Shown here: positions 1 through 5,938 of the stretch, piece after piece
Layout: the number at the start of each line of letters is the position of its first letter
Numbering within the stretch: the stretch's first letter is position 1
NCBI GenBank assembly: GCA_900553965.1
Contig: USFX01000161.1
Span: forward strand, 1 to 6,090
Source of the DNA: an uncultured Prevotella sp.
GTDB taxonomy: Bacteria > Bacteroidota > Bacteroidia > Bacteroidales > Bacteroidaceae
Direction of reading: 5' to 3'
DNA length: 6,090 nucleotides
The notes under the pieces: generated by a model
The model's input: the letters and a program-made list of their open reading frames with translations, nothing else
What the model was told of the DNA's origin: nothing
Databases searched by the model: none
Translations under genes and position numbers: made by a program

Positions 1-38
1 TTTGTAATTGAGCACTATAAAGTTACAACAATTTTCGC

Positions 39-63
39 TAATCACCAAATTTACAGGTGATTA
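39..63. repeat. Small inverted repeat (8-bp arms, 9-base loop)
   Basis: TAATCACC at 39-46 is perfectly complementary to GGTGATTA at 56-63 across a 9-base AT-only-but-one loop. No T-run follows on either strand, so a terminator role is doubtful. It could be an operator for a gene left of the window, or chance in AT-rich DNA. Confidence 0.3.
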
Positions 64-216
64 TAATTCATCGAACTCACGTATGTGTTAGAGGATTTGT
101 GCAGATTCCATCTGTTTTTTTGTAGATTGAGAATACTGGTTCTAATTTGACAAACACTGATTATCAAATTTATTTGTTCCTAAGTTTGATGATGCCGATT
201 TAGAGAAATATTCATC

Positions 217-265
217 AATCTCCTGACAAAAGGCTAACCGGCGGTTAGCCTTTTGTCAGGAGATT
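217..265 (-). terminator. Perfect 24-bp palindrome, probable bidirectional terminator
   Basis: Bases 217-240 are the exact reverse complement of 242-265, with a single G at 241 as spacer. The core is a GC-rich stem (GGCTAACCG / CGGTTAGCC) flanked by AAAA on the left and TTTT on the right. On both strands this gives the layout of an intrinsic terminator, a GC stem followed by a short U-run. Complementarity continues beyond the U-run for a further nine bases (TCAGGAGAT-type ends), which is longer than a simple terminator needs. It lies about 50 bases past the permease stop codon, where the end of the B12 operon is expected. It would also stop transcripts arriving from the left. Confidence 0.7.
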
Positions 266-275
266 CATACGACCA

Positions 276-283
276 CAAAGTTA
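276..283 (-). promoter_or_regulatory. Promoter-like -7 box (TAACTTTG) just before the palindrome
   Basis: On the minus strand the bases read TAACTTTG, an exact match to the Bacteroidetes TAnnTTTG -7 element. A TTTG lies upstream on the same strand, about 23 bases away, slightly more than the usual 19-21 spacing. A transcript from here would start at about base 270 and run straight into the palindrome at 265-217. This could be a chance match, or a very short transcript made mostly of that hairpin. Confidence 0.3.
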
Positions 284-316
284 ATACACCATTTTGGCTT
301 TGACGCCAAATATATC

Positions 317-1327
317 CTACCTGCTTTTCACTATCACATAGATGATGACCGGTGCGCCGAGCAGCGGCGTCACGGCGTTGAGGGGGATTATGCCTCCGTC
401 TCCGGGCAGGACGCAGAGCACGTTGCACAGCAGGGCGACGACAGCGCCGGTCAGAATTGTGGCTGGCATGAGGATGCGGTGGTCGTCGGTCGTCGTGAGC
501 AGACGCGCGACATGGGGAACGGCAAGACCGATGAAGGCAACGGGGCCACAGAAAGCGGTGACGATGGCCGTGAGAACGCCTGTGATAATGAGCAGACTGT
601 TCCGGACCATGCGGATATTGACACCGAGATTTTCGGCATAACGGTCGCCGAGCAGCAGGGCGTTGAGCGGCTTGACCATCAGCAGTGCGGCGACGAGGCC
701 GCCGAGAACAATGGCCGCAAAAGCGGGCATCTGCGCCATCGTGACGCCTCCGAAATTGCCAAGTCCCCAGACCAGATAGGACTTGACGCCCTCAGCCGTG
801 GCAAAAAAGTTGAGAAGCGAGACGGCCGAAGACGAAAGATAGCCTATCATAATGCCGATGATAAGCAGCGTAGTGTTGTTGCGTACAATGGTGGAAAAGA
901 AGAATATGACGGCCATGACGGCCATGGCGCCGGCAAAAGCGGCGACGAAGATTGCGGCGAAGCCCGTCAGCGAGAATGCCCCGGCCGTGACGCTGCCGCC
1001 GAGAAAGAGAATGACAAGCGCCACCCCAAGCCCCGCTCCGCTGCTGATACCGAACACCGACGGGTCGGCCAGCGGATTGCGGAAAGCCGTCTGGAGCATC
1101 AGACCGCTCACGGCAAGCGCCCCGCCGGACAGCATTGCGGTGATGGCCTGCGGCAGACGTGAGCCGACGACGATGAACCGCCAGCTCTCCCGAACCTCCC
1201 CTGTGCCGAAAAGGGCACTGAAAACGTCATGGAGAGGAATCCGGACGGCCCCCATGCATAGGTTGACAGCAAAAAGCAATATCGTCAGCAAGACCGCCAT
1301 CAGACAGTAGACCGAACCTTTATTCAT
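317..1327 (-). CDS. btuC: FecCD/BtuC-type ABC transporter permease, probably cobalamin
   Basis: Inner-membrane permease of the FecCD/BtuC family, 336 residues, a normal length for the family. Translation starts at a hydrophobic first helix (about residues 7-26) and the protein is hydrophobic throughout, fitting the family's roughly ten helices. Recognisable family blocks are SRLPQAITAMLSGGALAVSG (about 56-75), followed by LMLQTAFRNPLADPSVFGIS; LLLGDRYAENLGVNI (224-238), the coupling helix that would contact the ATPase; GPVAFIGLAVPHVARLL (261-277); and the C-terminal PLLGAPVIIY (321-330). Families of this type also carry siderophores and haem. Cobalamin is inferred from the upstream B12 riboswitch and the adjacent BtuF-like gene. 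It is the last gene of the operon. The 118-base gap before it has no clear promoter, so it is probably co-transcribed. No ATPase gene follows it. Confidence 0.88.
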   Translation of the reverse strand: MNKGSVYCLMAVLLTILLFAVNLCMGAVRIPLHDVFSALFGTGEVRESWRFIVVGSRLPQAITAMLSGGALAVSGLMLQTAFRNPLADPSVFGISSGAGLGVALVILFLGGSVTAGAFSLTGFAAIFVAAFAGAMAVMAVIFFFSTIVRNNTTLLIIGIMIGYLSSSAVSLLNFFATAEGVKSYLVWGLGNFGGVTMAQMPAFAAIVLGGLVAALLMVKPLNALLLGDRYAENLGVNIRMVRNSLLIITGVLTAIVTAFCGPVAFIGLAVPHVARLLTTTDDHRILMPATILTGAVVALLCNVLCVLPGDGGIIPLNAVTPLLGAPVIIYVIVKSR

Positions 1328-1445
1328 ACTCTTACAGGATTTTTATTTAGTAAAAAAACATCGGAAGACACCTGTTTACGTCCGAAAGCTGCAGACATCC
1401 TACATCGACGGAAAGAGAAACGGCGTCACGTCAACGCCCCTCCCC
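1328..1445 (-). other. 118-base gap inside the B12 operon
   Basis: This gap separates the lipoprotein stop codon from the permease start, unlike the one-base junction upstream. No TAnnTTTG box is seen on the minus strand. A short possible stem on that strand (GGCGT at 1426-1422 in reverse, pairing with ACGCC across a 7-base loop) is followed by a pyrimidine-rich stretch but not a true U-run, so it is at best a weak attenuator. The last bases before the permease ATG are A-rich (AATAAAAATCC), typical of Bacteroidetes translation starts that lack a Shine-Dalgarno sequence. Confidence 0.4.
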
Positions 1446-2570
1446 CTACTCTTTCACTTTCTGGAAATACCGCATTTCGCCCGGGATGGACATTTCCGGA
1501 TGGGCTATACGGATGAGATCGGCCAGCAGATAGTCCGGGCGGAAAGGCGTTTCCTCGAAAAACAGCGACGTCTCGACATTGCATCCGTAGCACCGGCGCT
1601 CGCGGAACGGACGCATACGGCCGTAACCATGATATTCCGAATAAAGCTCCGCGTATGTCATCGGCCTCCGGCAGCTATGACGGAAAAGCCAGATGTCGGC
1701 GTCACCGCATTCGTCGAGCACGGTCTCGAAAGGCAGGGCAAGGCTTCCGCTGTGGGTATCGTCGGAGAAGGCATAGCTGAAACCGGCCTCCGCCAGCATC
1801 GTCCCGAACGTGCTCTGACCGCCCGGCATATACCATACCGAGCCTGTCATCTTGTCGACAAGAACCGTGCGGCATGTCGACGACAGCATCACCTTGTTCC
1901 GGAGCGACAGATAGCTGCTGTCGACAACGGCAAACAGTGAGTCTGCCGCGGCCTCAGCACCGAAAAGCATGCCGTAGAAGCGCATCCATTCGGCCCGTCC
2001 GAGAGCCGAGGTCTCCATATAGTCGGGACACTCGACGAGCGGTATGCCCGTCTCCTCCAGCTTTCCGTAGCCGCCGCTGTTCTCGAACGGCGACACCAGC
2101 ACGGCGTCCGGACGCGTGTCGATCAGCTTTTCGATGTCCGGATTCATTGAGCTTCCGACGTCGACAATGCGTCCAGCACGACACTCCCGACGTATGTAAG
2201 GCAGCTTGACATACGCCATATCGGCCATGCCGGCAATGGACTTCTGGCGCCCGAGGTCTATGGCGAGGGCGGCATGGACGGTCGAAAAGGGAACGGCGCG
2301 GCGCAACGGTGTGCGGACGACGGTGCCCTCGGGCAGCCCGTCAATCTCTCCGGCACTGCGGGGCACGAGCACGTAGGTGTGGAGCGTGCGCCCCTCATGC
2401 CACGGGTCGGCCATGCGCACAACCGTAAAGCCGTCATAACGCACCGCCTCTATCAGCCGGGCGTAGCGGAACACGACGGTGTCACCCTCTCCAAACGCAG
2501 CCGTCTGTCTTCCGTTCCCGCAGGACAGGAACAGAAGACAGACGGCGAATATATAAACGATTTGTCTCAT
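1446..2570 (-). CDS. btuF: BtuF-like corrinoid-binding lipoprotein (ABC substrate-binding protein)
   Basis: Substrate-binding component of an ABC importer, 374 residues, Peripla_BP_2/helical-backbone type. The N-terminus is a lipoprotein signal with lipobox LFLSC and the acylated Cys at 17, so it should be membrane-anchored in the periplasm. A Bacteroidetes-type N-terminal extension (about 30-90) precedes the binding fold. The fold shows VPFSTVHAALAIDLG (93-107), IAGMAD (112-117), the PDIEKLIDTRPDAVLVSPF block (144-162), GGQSTFGTMLAEAG (250-263), SGSLALPFETVL (274-285) and FRPDYLLADLI (343-353). These match the iron-siderophore/cobalamin binding family in the Bacteroidetes style. The ATG follows the upstream stop with one base between (TGAtATG), so translation is probably coupled. 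B12 specificity is inferred from the riboswitch. Haem or siderophore binding cannot be excluded from sequence alone. Confidence 0.85.
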   Translation of the reverse strand: MRQIVYIFAVCLLFLSCGNGRQTAAFGEGDTVVFRYARLIEAVRYDGFTVVRMADPWHEGRTLHTYVLVPRSAGEIDGLPEGTVVRTPLRRAVPFSTVHAALAIDLGRQKSIAGMADMAYVKLPYIRRECRAGRIVDVGSSMNPDIEKLIDTRPDAVLVSPFENSGGYGKLEETGIPLVECPDYMETSALGRAEWMRFYGMLFGAEAAADSLFAVVDSSYLSLRNKVMLSSTCRTVLVDKMTGSVWYMPGGQSTFGTMLAEAGFSYAFSDDTHSGSLALPFETVLDECGDADIWLFRHSCRRPMTYAELYSEYHGYGRMRPFRERRCYGCNVETSLFFEETPFRPDYLLADLIRIAHPEMSIPGEMRYFQKVKE

Positions 2571-2571
2571 A

Positions 2572-4308
2572 TCACTTCACGAATACCTTCCGCACCGTTC
2601 CGTCGGACATGCGGACGATGTTCACTCCGCGGCGCGGAGCCTCCATCCGGCGGCCGTCCAACGAATAGCGTGCGGCTGGCGTAGCTGCTGATGCGGCCGC
2701 ACGGCTGGTGATTCCGGCCGTACCGTCCTTCTCTCCGTTGAGATTGTCCATGCAGAAATAGCCCGGCGTGGTCATTCCCCAGTCGTTGTTGTGGCTGCTC
2801 GTCACGGCGAAGGACAGTTCCTTCACCTTTCCGAGCGAGGCGAGGTCAACCCACTGCCAGTAGTCTATATAATAATGTGAAGCCTCATCGGCCGCACGGT
2901 AGTCGGCGAGATAGACCTCCACGGCTGATGTCGTGCCGTCGGCGTGATGGCCGGTGACGGTGAGCTTACACCAGTCGCCCGCCTCAAACTTGCCCGTCAT
3001 GCCGTCGCCGTTCAGATAGGCGTTGACATTGGCGGCGGCATTGGCCACATAGAAGCCGCTGAGAACATCGCCCTCCGGTTTGTTCATCACCTCTACGGTC
3101 TCGCCGTAGGGGAACACGACGGCATAATTGGCCGACTTGTCATAGCCGTGACCGACCGAGCAGTGATACTGGTCGTCGTAACTGTTGAACACTACCGATG
3201 TCTGATTGGACACGGCGAAGCCCGACCAAGAGCCATATATGGCGTTATATGTATTGTTGAAACGGAACGAACCGCTCGCGAATGAGTTCCGATAGACCGT
3301 CGAACCATAGTCGTCGGTATCCTCCGTGCCCTTCATGTCGGAGCCGTTCCAATAGCTTTCCTCACCGAGGGCAATCTCCTCGAATGTCGCCGTGCGTGTC
3401 TCCGAGGCTATGATGGCGGCGATTGACCGCTCGGGATGGAGGTCTTCGGCACCCGAGACCTCCGTCGATGTCTCGCCGATCCAGCCGCACTTCTGGTTCA
3501 TACCGTTGTAGACGCGGACGAAATCGACGAAGTCGAGGTCCACGTGACGGCGATCGCCGTCCACGGCCCAGCTGATGTCAAAGCTGCAACCGGGTATGTC
3601 GGTGTTAGCCACGTTGTCCACATAACCGTATCTGAAGCTGTTGAGCACCCAGTTCGGGCGCTCCGCCGTTCCCGTGTTATGGCAGTTGGAGGGAAGGAGC
3701 GTACCGGTGAACGTCAGCGGGCCTTCCATCCACTGCGGGAAATATTCCTGAGCGTGGAACGTGTTGCGGTCGACCGTTCCGCTCTGGCCGCGGCTGTCCG
3801 TCCACGGAATGTTGTTCATCAGGTCGGGAGCGTACGTTATGGAATAGCCGTATACAACCTTTCCGACGCTGTCCACGTCAACGCTTCCGGCCAGTTCGTA
3901 CCACTCGTCGTCCGGCAGACCGTTGCCGTTGGTGTCCTTAGAGACCATGACCACGCCCGGCTCTGCCCCGCCTTTGGTGGCGTTGCCCATTATGTAGAGA
4001 TCACGCTCACCCGGAATGTTTGCAATACTGTGGTCAAAATGAAACGTGACGTACCCGCCGTATGCTCCGAGGGTAATCACACCGGCATTATTCTCAGCCA
4101 AAGCGGCGGTACATTTGGCCGCCATTGCTGCGGCATCGTCACCCTCCTCGTATTTCGGAAGGACGTTGACAAACTGTCCCGGAGCCGGAACATACTCATC
4201 CACGGCAAGGATATACTTGCTATGGGACTCGCTGTCGGTCATCTTTTGACCTGACACTACCGCAGACACCGTCAATGCGGCAGACAACAAAAGTAGATGT
4301 TTTCTCAT
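2572..4308 (-). CDS. Two-domain secreted/surface protein with C-terminal DUF4465, B12-regulated
   Basis: First gene after the cobalamin riboswitch, 578 residues. Residues 1-20 form a signal peptide (hydrophobic core LLLLSAALTVSAVV, likely cut near VSG) with no lipobox Cys. Domain 1 (about 30-290) starts with PKYEEGDDAAAMAAKCTAAL and GAYGGYVTFHFDH, and includes DTNGNGLPDDEW (125-136), a calcium-loop-like motif with Asp/Asn at alternate positions. This domain is familiar from Bacteroidetes 'cell surface protein' genes at B12 loci. Domain 2 (about 307-525) looks like DUF4465: it begins TATFEEIALGEESYWNG and ends GYFCMDNLN. Residues about 547-578 (YSLDGRRMEAPRRGVNIVRM and on to VKV-like basic end) resemble a short type IX secretion sorting tail. 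A role in capturing corrinoid at the cell surface, analogous to BtuG/BtuH proteins of Bacteroides, is inferred from regulation and neighbours. No binding residues can be named. Confidence 0.8.
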   Translation of the reverse strand: MRKHLLLLSAALTVSAVVSGQKMTDSESHSKYILAVDEYVPAPGQFVNVLPKYEEGDDAAAMAAKCTAALAENNAGVITLGAYGGYVTFHFDHSIANIPGERDLYIMGNATKGGAEPGVVMVSKDTNGNGLPDDEWYELAGSVDVDSVGKVVYGYSITYAPDLMNNIPWTDSRGQSGTVDRNTFHAQEYFPQWMEGPLTFTGTLLPSNCHNTGTAERPNWVLNSFRYGYVDNVANTDIPGCSFDISWAVDGDRRHVDLDFVDFVRVYNGMNQKCGWIGETSTEVSGAEDLHPERSIAAIIASETRTATFEEIALGEESYWNGSDMKGTEDTDDYGSTVYRNSFASGSFRFNNTYNAIYGSWSGFAVSNQTSVVFNSYDDQYHCSVGHGYDKSANYAVVFPYGETVEVMNKPEGDVLSGFYVANAAANVNAYLNGDGMTGKFEAGDWCKLTVTGHHADGTTSAVEVYLADYRAADEASHYYIDYWQWVDLASLGKVKELSFAVTSSHNNDWGMTTPGYFCMDNLNGEKDGTAGITSRAAASAATPAARYSLDGRRMEAPRRGVNIVRMSDGTVRKVFVK

Positions 4309-4342
4309 AAATCAGCTTTTTCAGAAAGATTTCTGTACCTTG

Positions 4343-4381
4343 GTCCTTCACAATCTGTTCCACGAGATTACCACGAAGGAC
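4343..4381 (-). promoter_or_regulatory. Possible riboswitch expression-platform hairpin
   Basis: GTCCTTC and GAAGGAC (4343-4349 and 4375-4381) are perfectly complementary, giving a 7-bp stem with a 25-base loop in the leader RNA. The stem sits one base after the 3' strand of the riboswitch P1 helix (4383-4387). It is therefore placed where the regulatory hairpin of cobalamin riboswitches is expected. No U-run follows, which argues for control of translation rather than termination. A second small palindrome (CAGAAA / TTTCTG, 4322-4335) lies between it and the start codon at 4308. Confidence 0.4.
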
Positions 4382-4382
4382 G

Positions 4383-4545
4383 TGCAATGGCAGGTCTTCT
4401 GACTTTCCGCCCGGACAGAATGTCTTCCCGGCCAAACGGCCAGTGACACTCTATTCTGCCCCTGAAAGGCGGTTCACAGCAGCGGGCCTGTCGGGGATTT
4501 CCACCCCGTTCCCTTTTAATCACTCACCGGTGAACCATATTTGCA
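4383..4545 (-). ncRNA. Cobalamin (B12) riboswitch aptamer
   Basis: The minus-strand RNA shows the cobalamin riboswitch core in order. P1 pairs TGCAA (4545-4541) with TTGCA (4387-4383). The P5 hairpin GGGG-TGGAAAT-CCCC is at 4507-4493. The B12 box GACAGGCCCGCTGCTGTGA covers about 4492-4474. A peripheral stem pairs GGGCAGAAT with ATTCTGTCC (about 4460 to 4412). Inside it are CACTGGCC-GTTT-GGCCGGGAAG (4445-4424) and, downstream, the 3' core AGTCAGAAGACCTGCC (4404-4389). Binding of adenosylcobalamin normally turns such operons off, here the surface protein, BtuF-like and BtuC-like genes. The peripheral stem and P5 loop suggest the large adenosylcobalamin-selective class, though ligand preference is inferred. 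Confidence 0.96.
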
Positions 4546-4549
4546 GGTG

Positions 4550-4557
4550 CAAAGATA
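4550..4557 (-). promoter_or_regulatory. Promoter of the B12 uptake operon (-7 box TATCTTTG)
   Basis: The minus strand reads TATCTTTG, an exact TAnnTTTG Bacteroidetes -7 element. Transcription should start about 4-7 bases downstream, around 4545, which is the first base of riboswitch helix P1. A good TTTG -33 element is not obvious at the usual distance, and that region overlaps the last codons of the epimerase-like gene. No terminator separates the two units, so some read-through from the upstream gene into the riboswitch is possible. Confidence 0.75.
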
Positions 4558-4579
4558 CACATTTTTCACTTAAAAAGCA

Positions 4580-5686
4580 TCACAACGACAATATTCTTAC
4601 GATTCTGTCGGCCGTCCGTCCGTCCCATCTGTCCGGCAGACCGCATTTCTTCCAGCGTCCTCCGACCATGTCGCCGACGGCCTCGCCGAGCCTTGCGGAA
4701 TCCTCGCCGACGAGCACGTTCGAGCCGACGGTGACCGTCTCGGCATGTTCCGTATAGCTGTTGAGCGTTATGCAGGGCACTCCGTTGAACGTCGCCTCCT
4801 CCGCCACATTTCCAGAGTCCGTGACCACACCACAGGCATGGGCGGCCAGCCATCCGAATTCGAGATAGGACAGCGGTCCGGTCTGGTAAAAACCGCCGAC
4901 ACCTTCCGGCAGCAGCTCTTCAACGACCCGTCGGGCCTCGCCGCGCAACGGGGCCACCACGGGCATGTCGCCGGCAGCCGCGAGCATCGCCTCCAGCATC
5001 CGGCGCAGGTTCTCACGGTCGGCCATCAGCGCGCGGCGGTTGAGGGTGAAGACGACGTAACGGCCCTCAGTCAGGCCGATTTCGTCGGCGATGGCCGGAC
5101 GGCAAAACCTTTCGTGATTGAAACGGAGCGTGTCCATCAGGATATTGCCGACCATATAGACCTGCGAGAGGTCGGCGCCCTCGCGCGAGACAACCGTACA
5201 TGCGCCCGAACCAGCCGTGAAAAGCAGGTCACTCAAGCCGTCGATGACAAGCCGGTTGATTTCCTTTGGCATGGTTATGTCGAACGAACGCGTGCCGGCC
5301 ACGAGGTGGGCCAGCCTGACACCGCGCTTCTTCGTGACGATGGCCACGGCCATTGTCGACGCGAGGTCGTCCACGACGATGACGACATCGGTCGCGTGGG
5401 TGTCGAGATAGGCCTCAAACTCGCCCATCACCCGCCCCGTCAGCTCGTTGAGACTGACGCAGTCGACACCAAGACAGACGTCGGGACGGCCTATCCTCAG
5501 GTCGTCGAAAAGCGACTGTTCCAGCGTCGGGTCGTCCGCCCGGCCCGTATAGACAAGACTGCAACTCATCTCCGCACCCTCTCCGCGGGCCTTGGCGATG
5601 GCCCGGACGATGGGTGCAACCTTAATGAAATTGGGGCGTGCCCCCGCCACAATACATATATTGCGCATTGGCTTCTTATTCTCCAT
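4580..5686 (-). CDS. WecB-family UDP-GlcNAc 2-epimerase-like protein with altered active site
   Basis: Cytosolic GT-B fold protein of the non-hydrolysing UDP-N-acetylglucosamine 2-epimerase family (WecB/MnaA), which makes UDP-ManNAc for surface glycans. 368 residues from the ATG at 5686, near the family's usual length. The frame opens 18 codons earlier (5740), but the family N-terminus NICIVAGARPNFIKVAPI begins right after MENKKPMR and an A-rich leader precedes 5686, so the shorter start is preferred. Family blocks seen: TRSFDITMPKEINRLVIDGL (132-151), VGNILMDTL (179-187), DSGNVAEEATFNGVPCITL (290-308) and TEHAETVTVGSNVLVG (312-327). Several catalytic positions differ: TGQH is TGRA (47-50), HGDT is VDDL (105-108), HVEAGLR is HLVAGTR (127-133) and the His of TLHR is Asn216. 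The Glu of EINR (142) and EE of 295-297 remain. It may be an inactive, regulatory or re-purposed relative. It is monocistronic here, with no glycan genes beside it. Confidence 0.85.
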   Translation of the reverse strand: MENKKPMRNICIVAGARPNFIKVAPIVRAIAKARGEGAEMSCSLVYTGRADDPTLEQSLFDDLRIGRPDVCLGVDCVSLNELTGRVMGEFEAYLDTHATDVVIVVDDLASTMAVAIVTKKRGVRLAHLVAGTRSFDITMPKEINRLVIDGLSDLLFTAGSGACTVVSREGADLSQVYMVGNILMDTLRFNHERFCRPAIADEIGLTEGRYVVFTLNRRALMADRENLRRMLEAMLAAAGDMPVVAPLRGEARRVVEELLPEGVGGFYQTGPLSYLEFGWLAAHACGVVTDSGNVAEEATFNGVPCITLNSYTEHAETVTVGSNVLVGEDSARLGEAVGDMVGGRWKKCGLPDRWDGRTADRIVRILSL

Positions 5687-5756
5687 GTTCTTTTCTTTTT
5701 TTCTTTCCGCCGGCATCACAGGCCGCCATCCGCCACCCATAACGCCAACTGTGCCC

Positions 5757-5764
5757 CAAAAGTA
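5757..5764 (-). promoter_or_regulatory. Promoter of the epimerase-like gene (-7 box TACTTTTG)
   Basis: The minus strand reads TACTTTTG, matching TAnnTTTG. The predicted start of transcription is about 5750, giving a leader of about 65 bases before the ATG at 5686. The alternative upstream ATG at 5740 would lie only about 10 bases from the transcript start, which supports the shorter protein. The leader ends in an A-rich tract (GGAAAGAAAAAAAGAAAAG) immediately before the start codon, as is usual in Bacteroidetes. No convincing -33 TTTG is present at the standard spacing. Confidence 0.6.
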
Positions 5765-5938
5765 CGAAAAATCAACGGAAGAAACGAATAAAAGAGGGAA
5801 GAAACGGGGCGGAGGGGGAAATATATGTATTGAAGAAACCTTTATTTAGGATTTTCCGTAATTAAAATTCTGAATTTAAGGCCGACGAGAATGGGGACTT
5901 TTCAAAAAAATGCGGAGACGGGCTCAAATATCGCAAGC

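Larger units (their letters stand above)
1..316. other. AT-rich intergenic region at left edge
   Basis: No credible coding frame is visible on either strand between the window edge and the permease stop codon. The stretch is clearly richer in A and T than the genes. It holds a small hairpin at 39-63, a long palindrome at 217-265 and a minus-strand promoter-like box at 276-283, each described separately. Nothing resembling a tRNA, a CRISPR array or an ABC ATPase fragment is seen, so the B12 operon appears to end here. Confidence 0.7.

Noticed and set aside
181..188. Plus-strand TAAGTTTG as a promoter
   Set aside because: It matches TAnnTTTG, but no -33 element is at the right distance and nothing downstream on the plus strand is a gene. 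It is likely chance in AT-rich DNA.
479..1162. Plus-strand open frame of 227 codons
   Set aside because: It lies antisense inside the permease gene and is rich in charged, low-information residues. The minus-strand frame has clear family motifs and membrane helices.
1422..1438. Intrinsic terminator between the lipoprotein and permease genes
   Set aside because: The stem is only five pairs and the following bases are mixed pyrimidines without a U-run. There is also no promoter to restart transcription for the permease.
3436..4254. Plus-strand open frame of 272 codons
   Set aside because: It is antisense to the DUF4465 protein gene, resembles no family, and has no promoter. Long shadow frames are expected in GC-rich genes.
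4220..4435. Minus-strand open frame of 71 codons across the riboswitch
   Set aside because: It runs through the aptamer core and overlaps the first codons of the surface protein gene in another frame. The RNA structure explains the conservation.
5687..5740. Longer start for the epimerase-like protein at 5740
   Set aside because: The extra 18 residues are not like the family N-terminus, and this ATG would lie about 10 bases from the predicted transcript start.
4745..5791. Plus-strand open frame of 348 codons
   Set aside because: It is antisense to the epimerase-like gene and runs past that gene's promoter. No domain is recognisable, whereas the minus strand matches the WecB family along its length.
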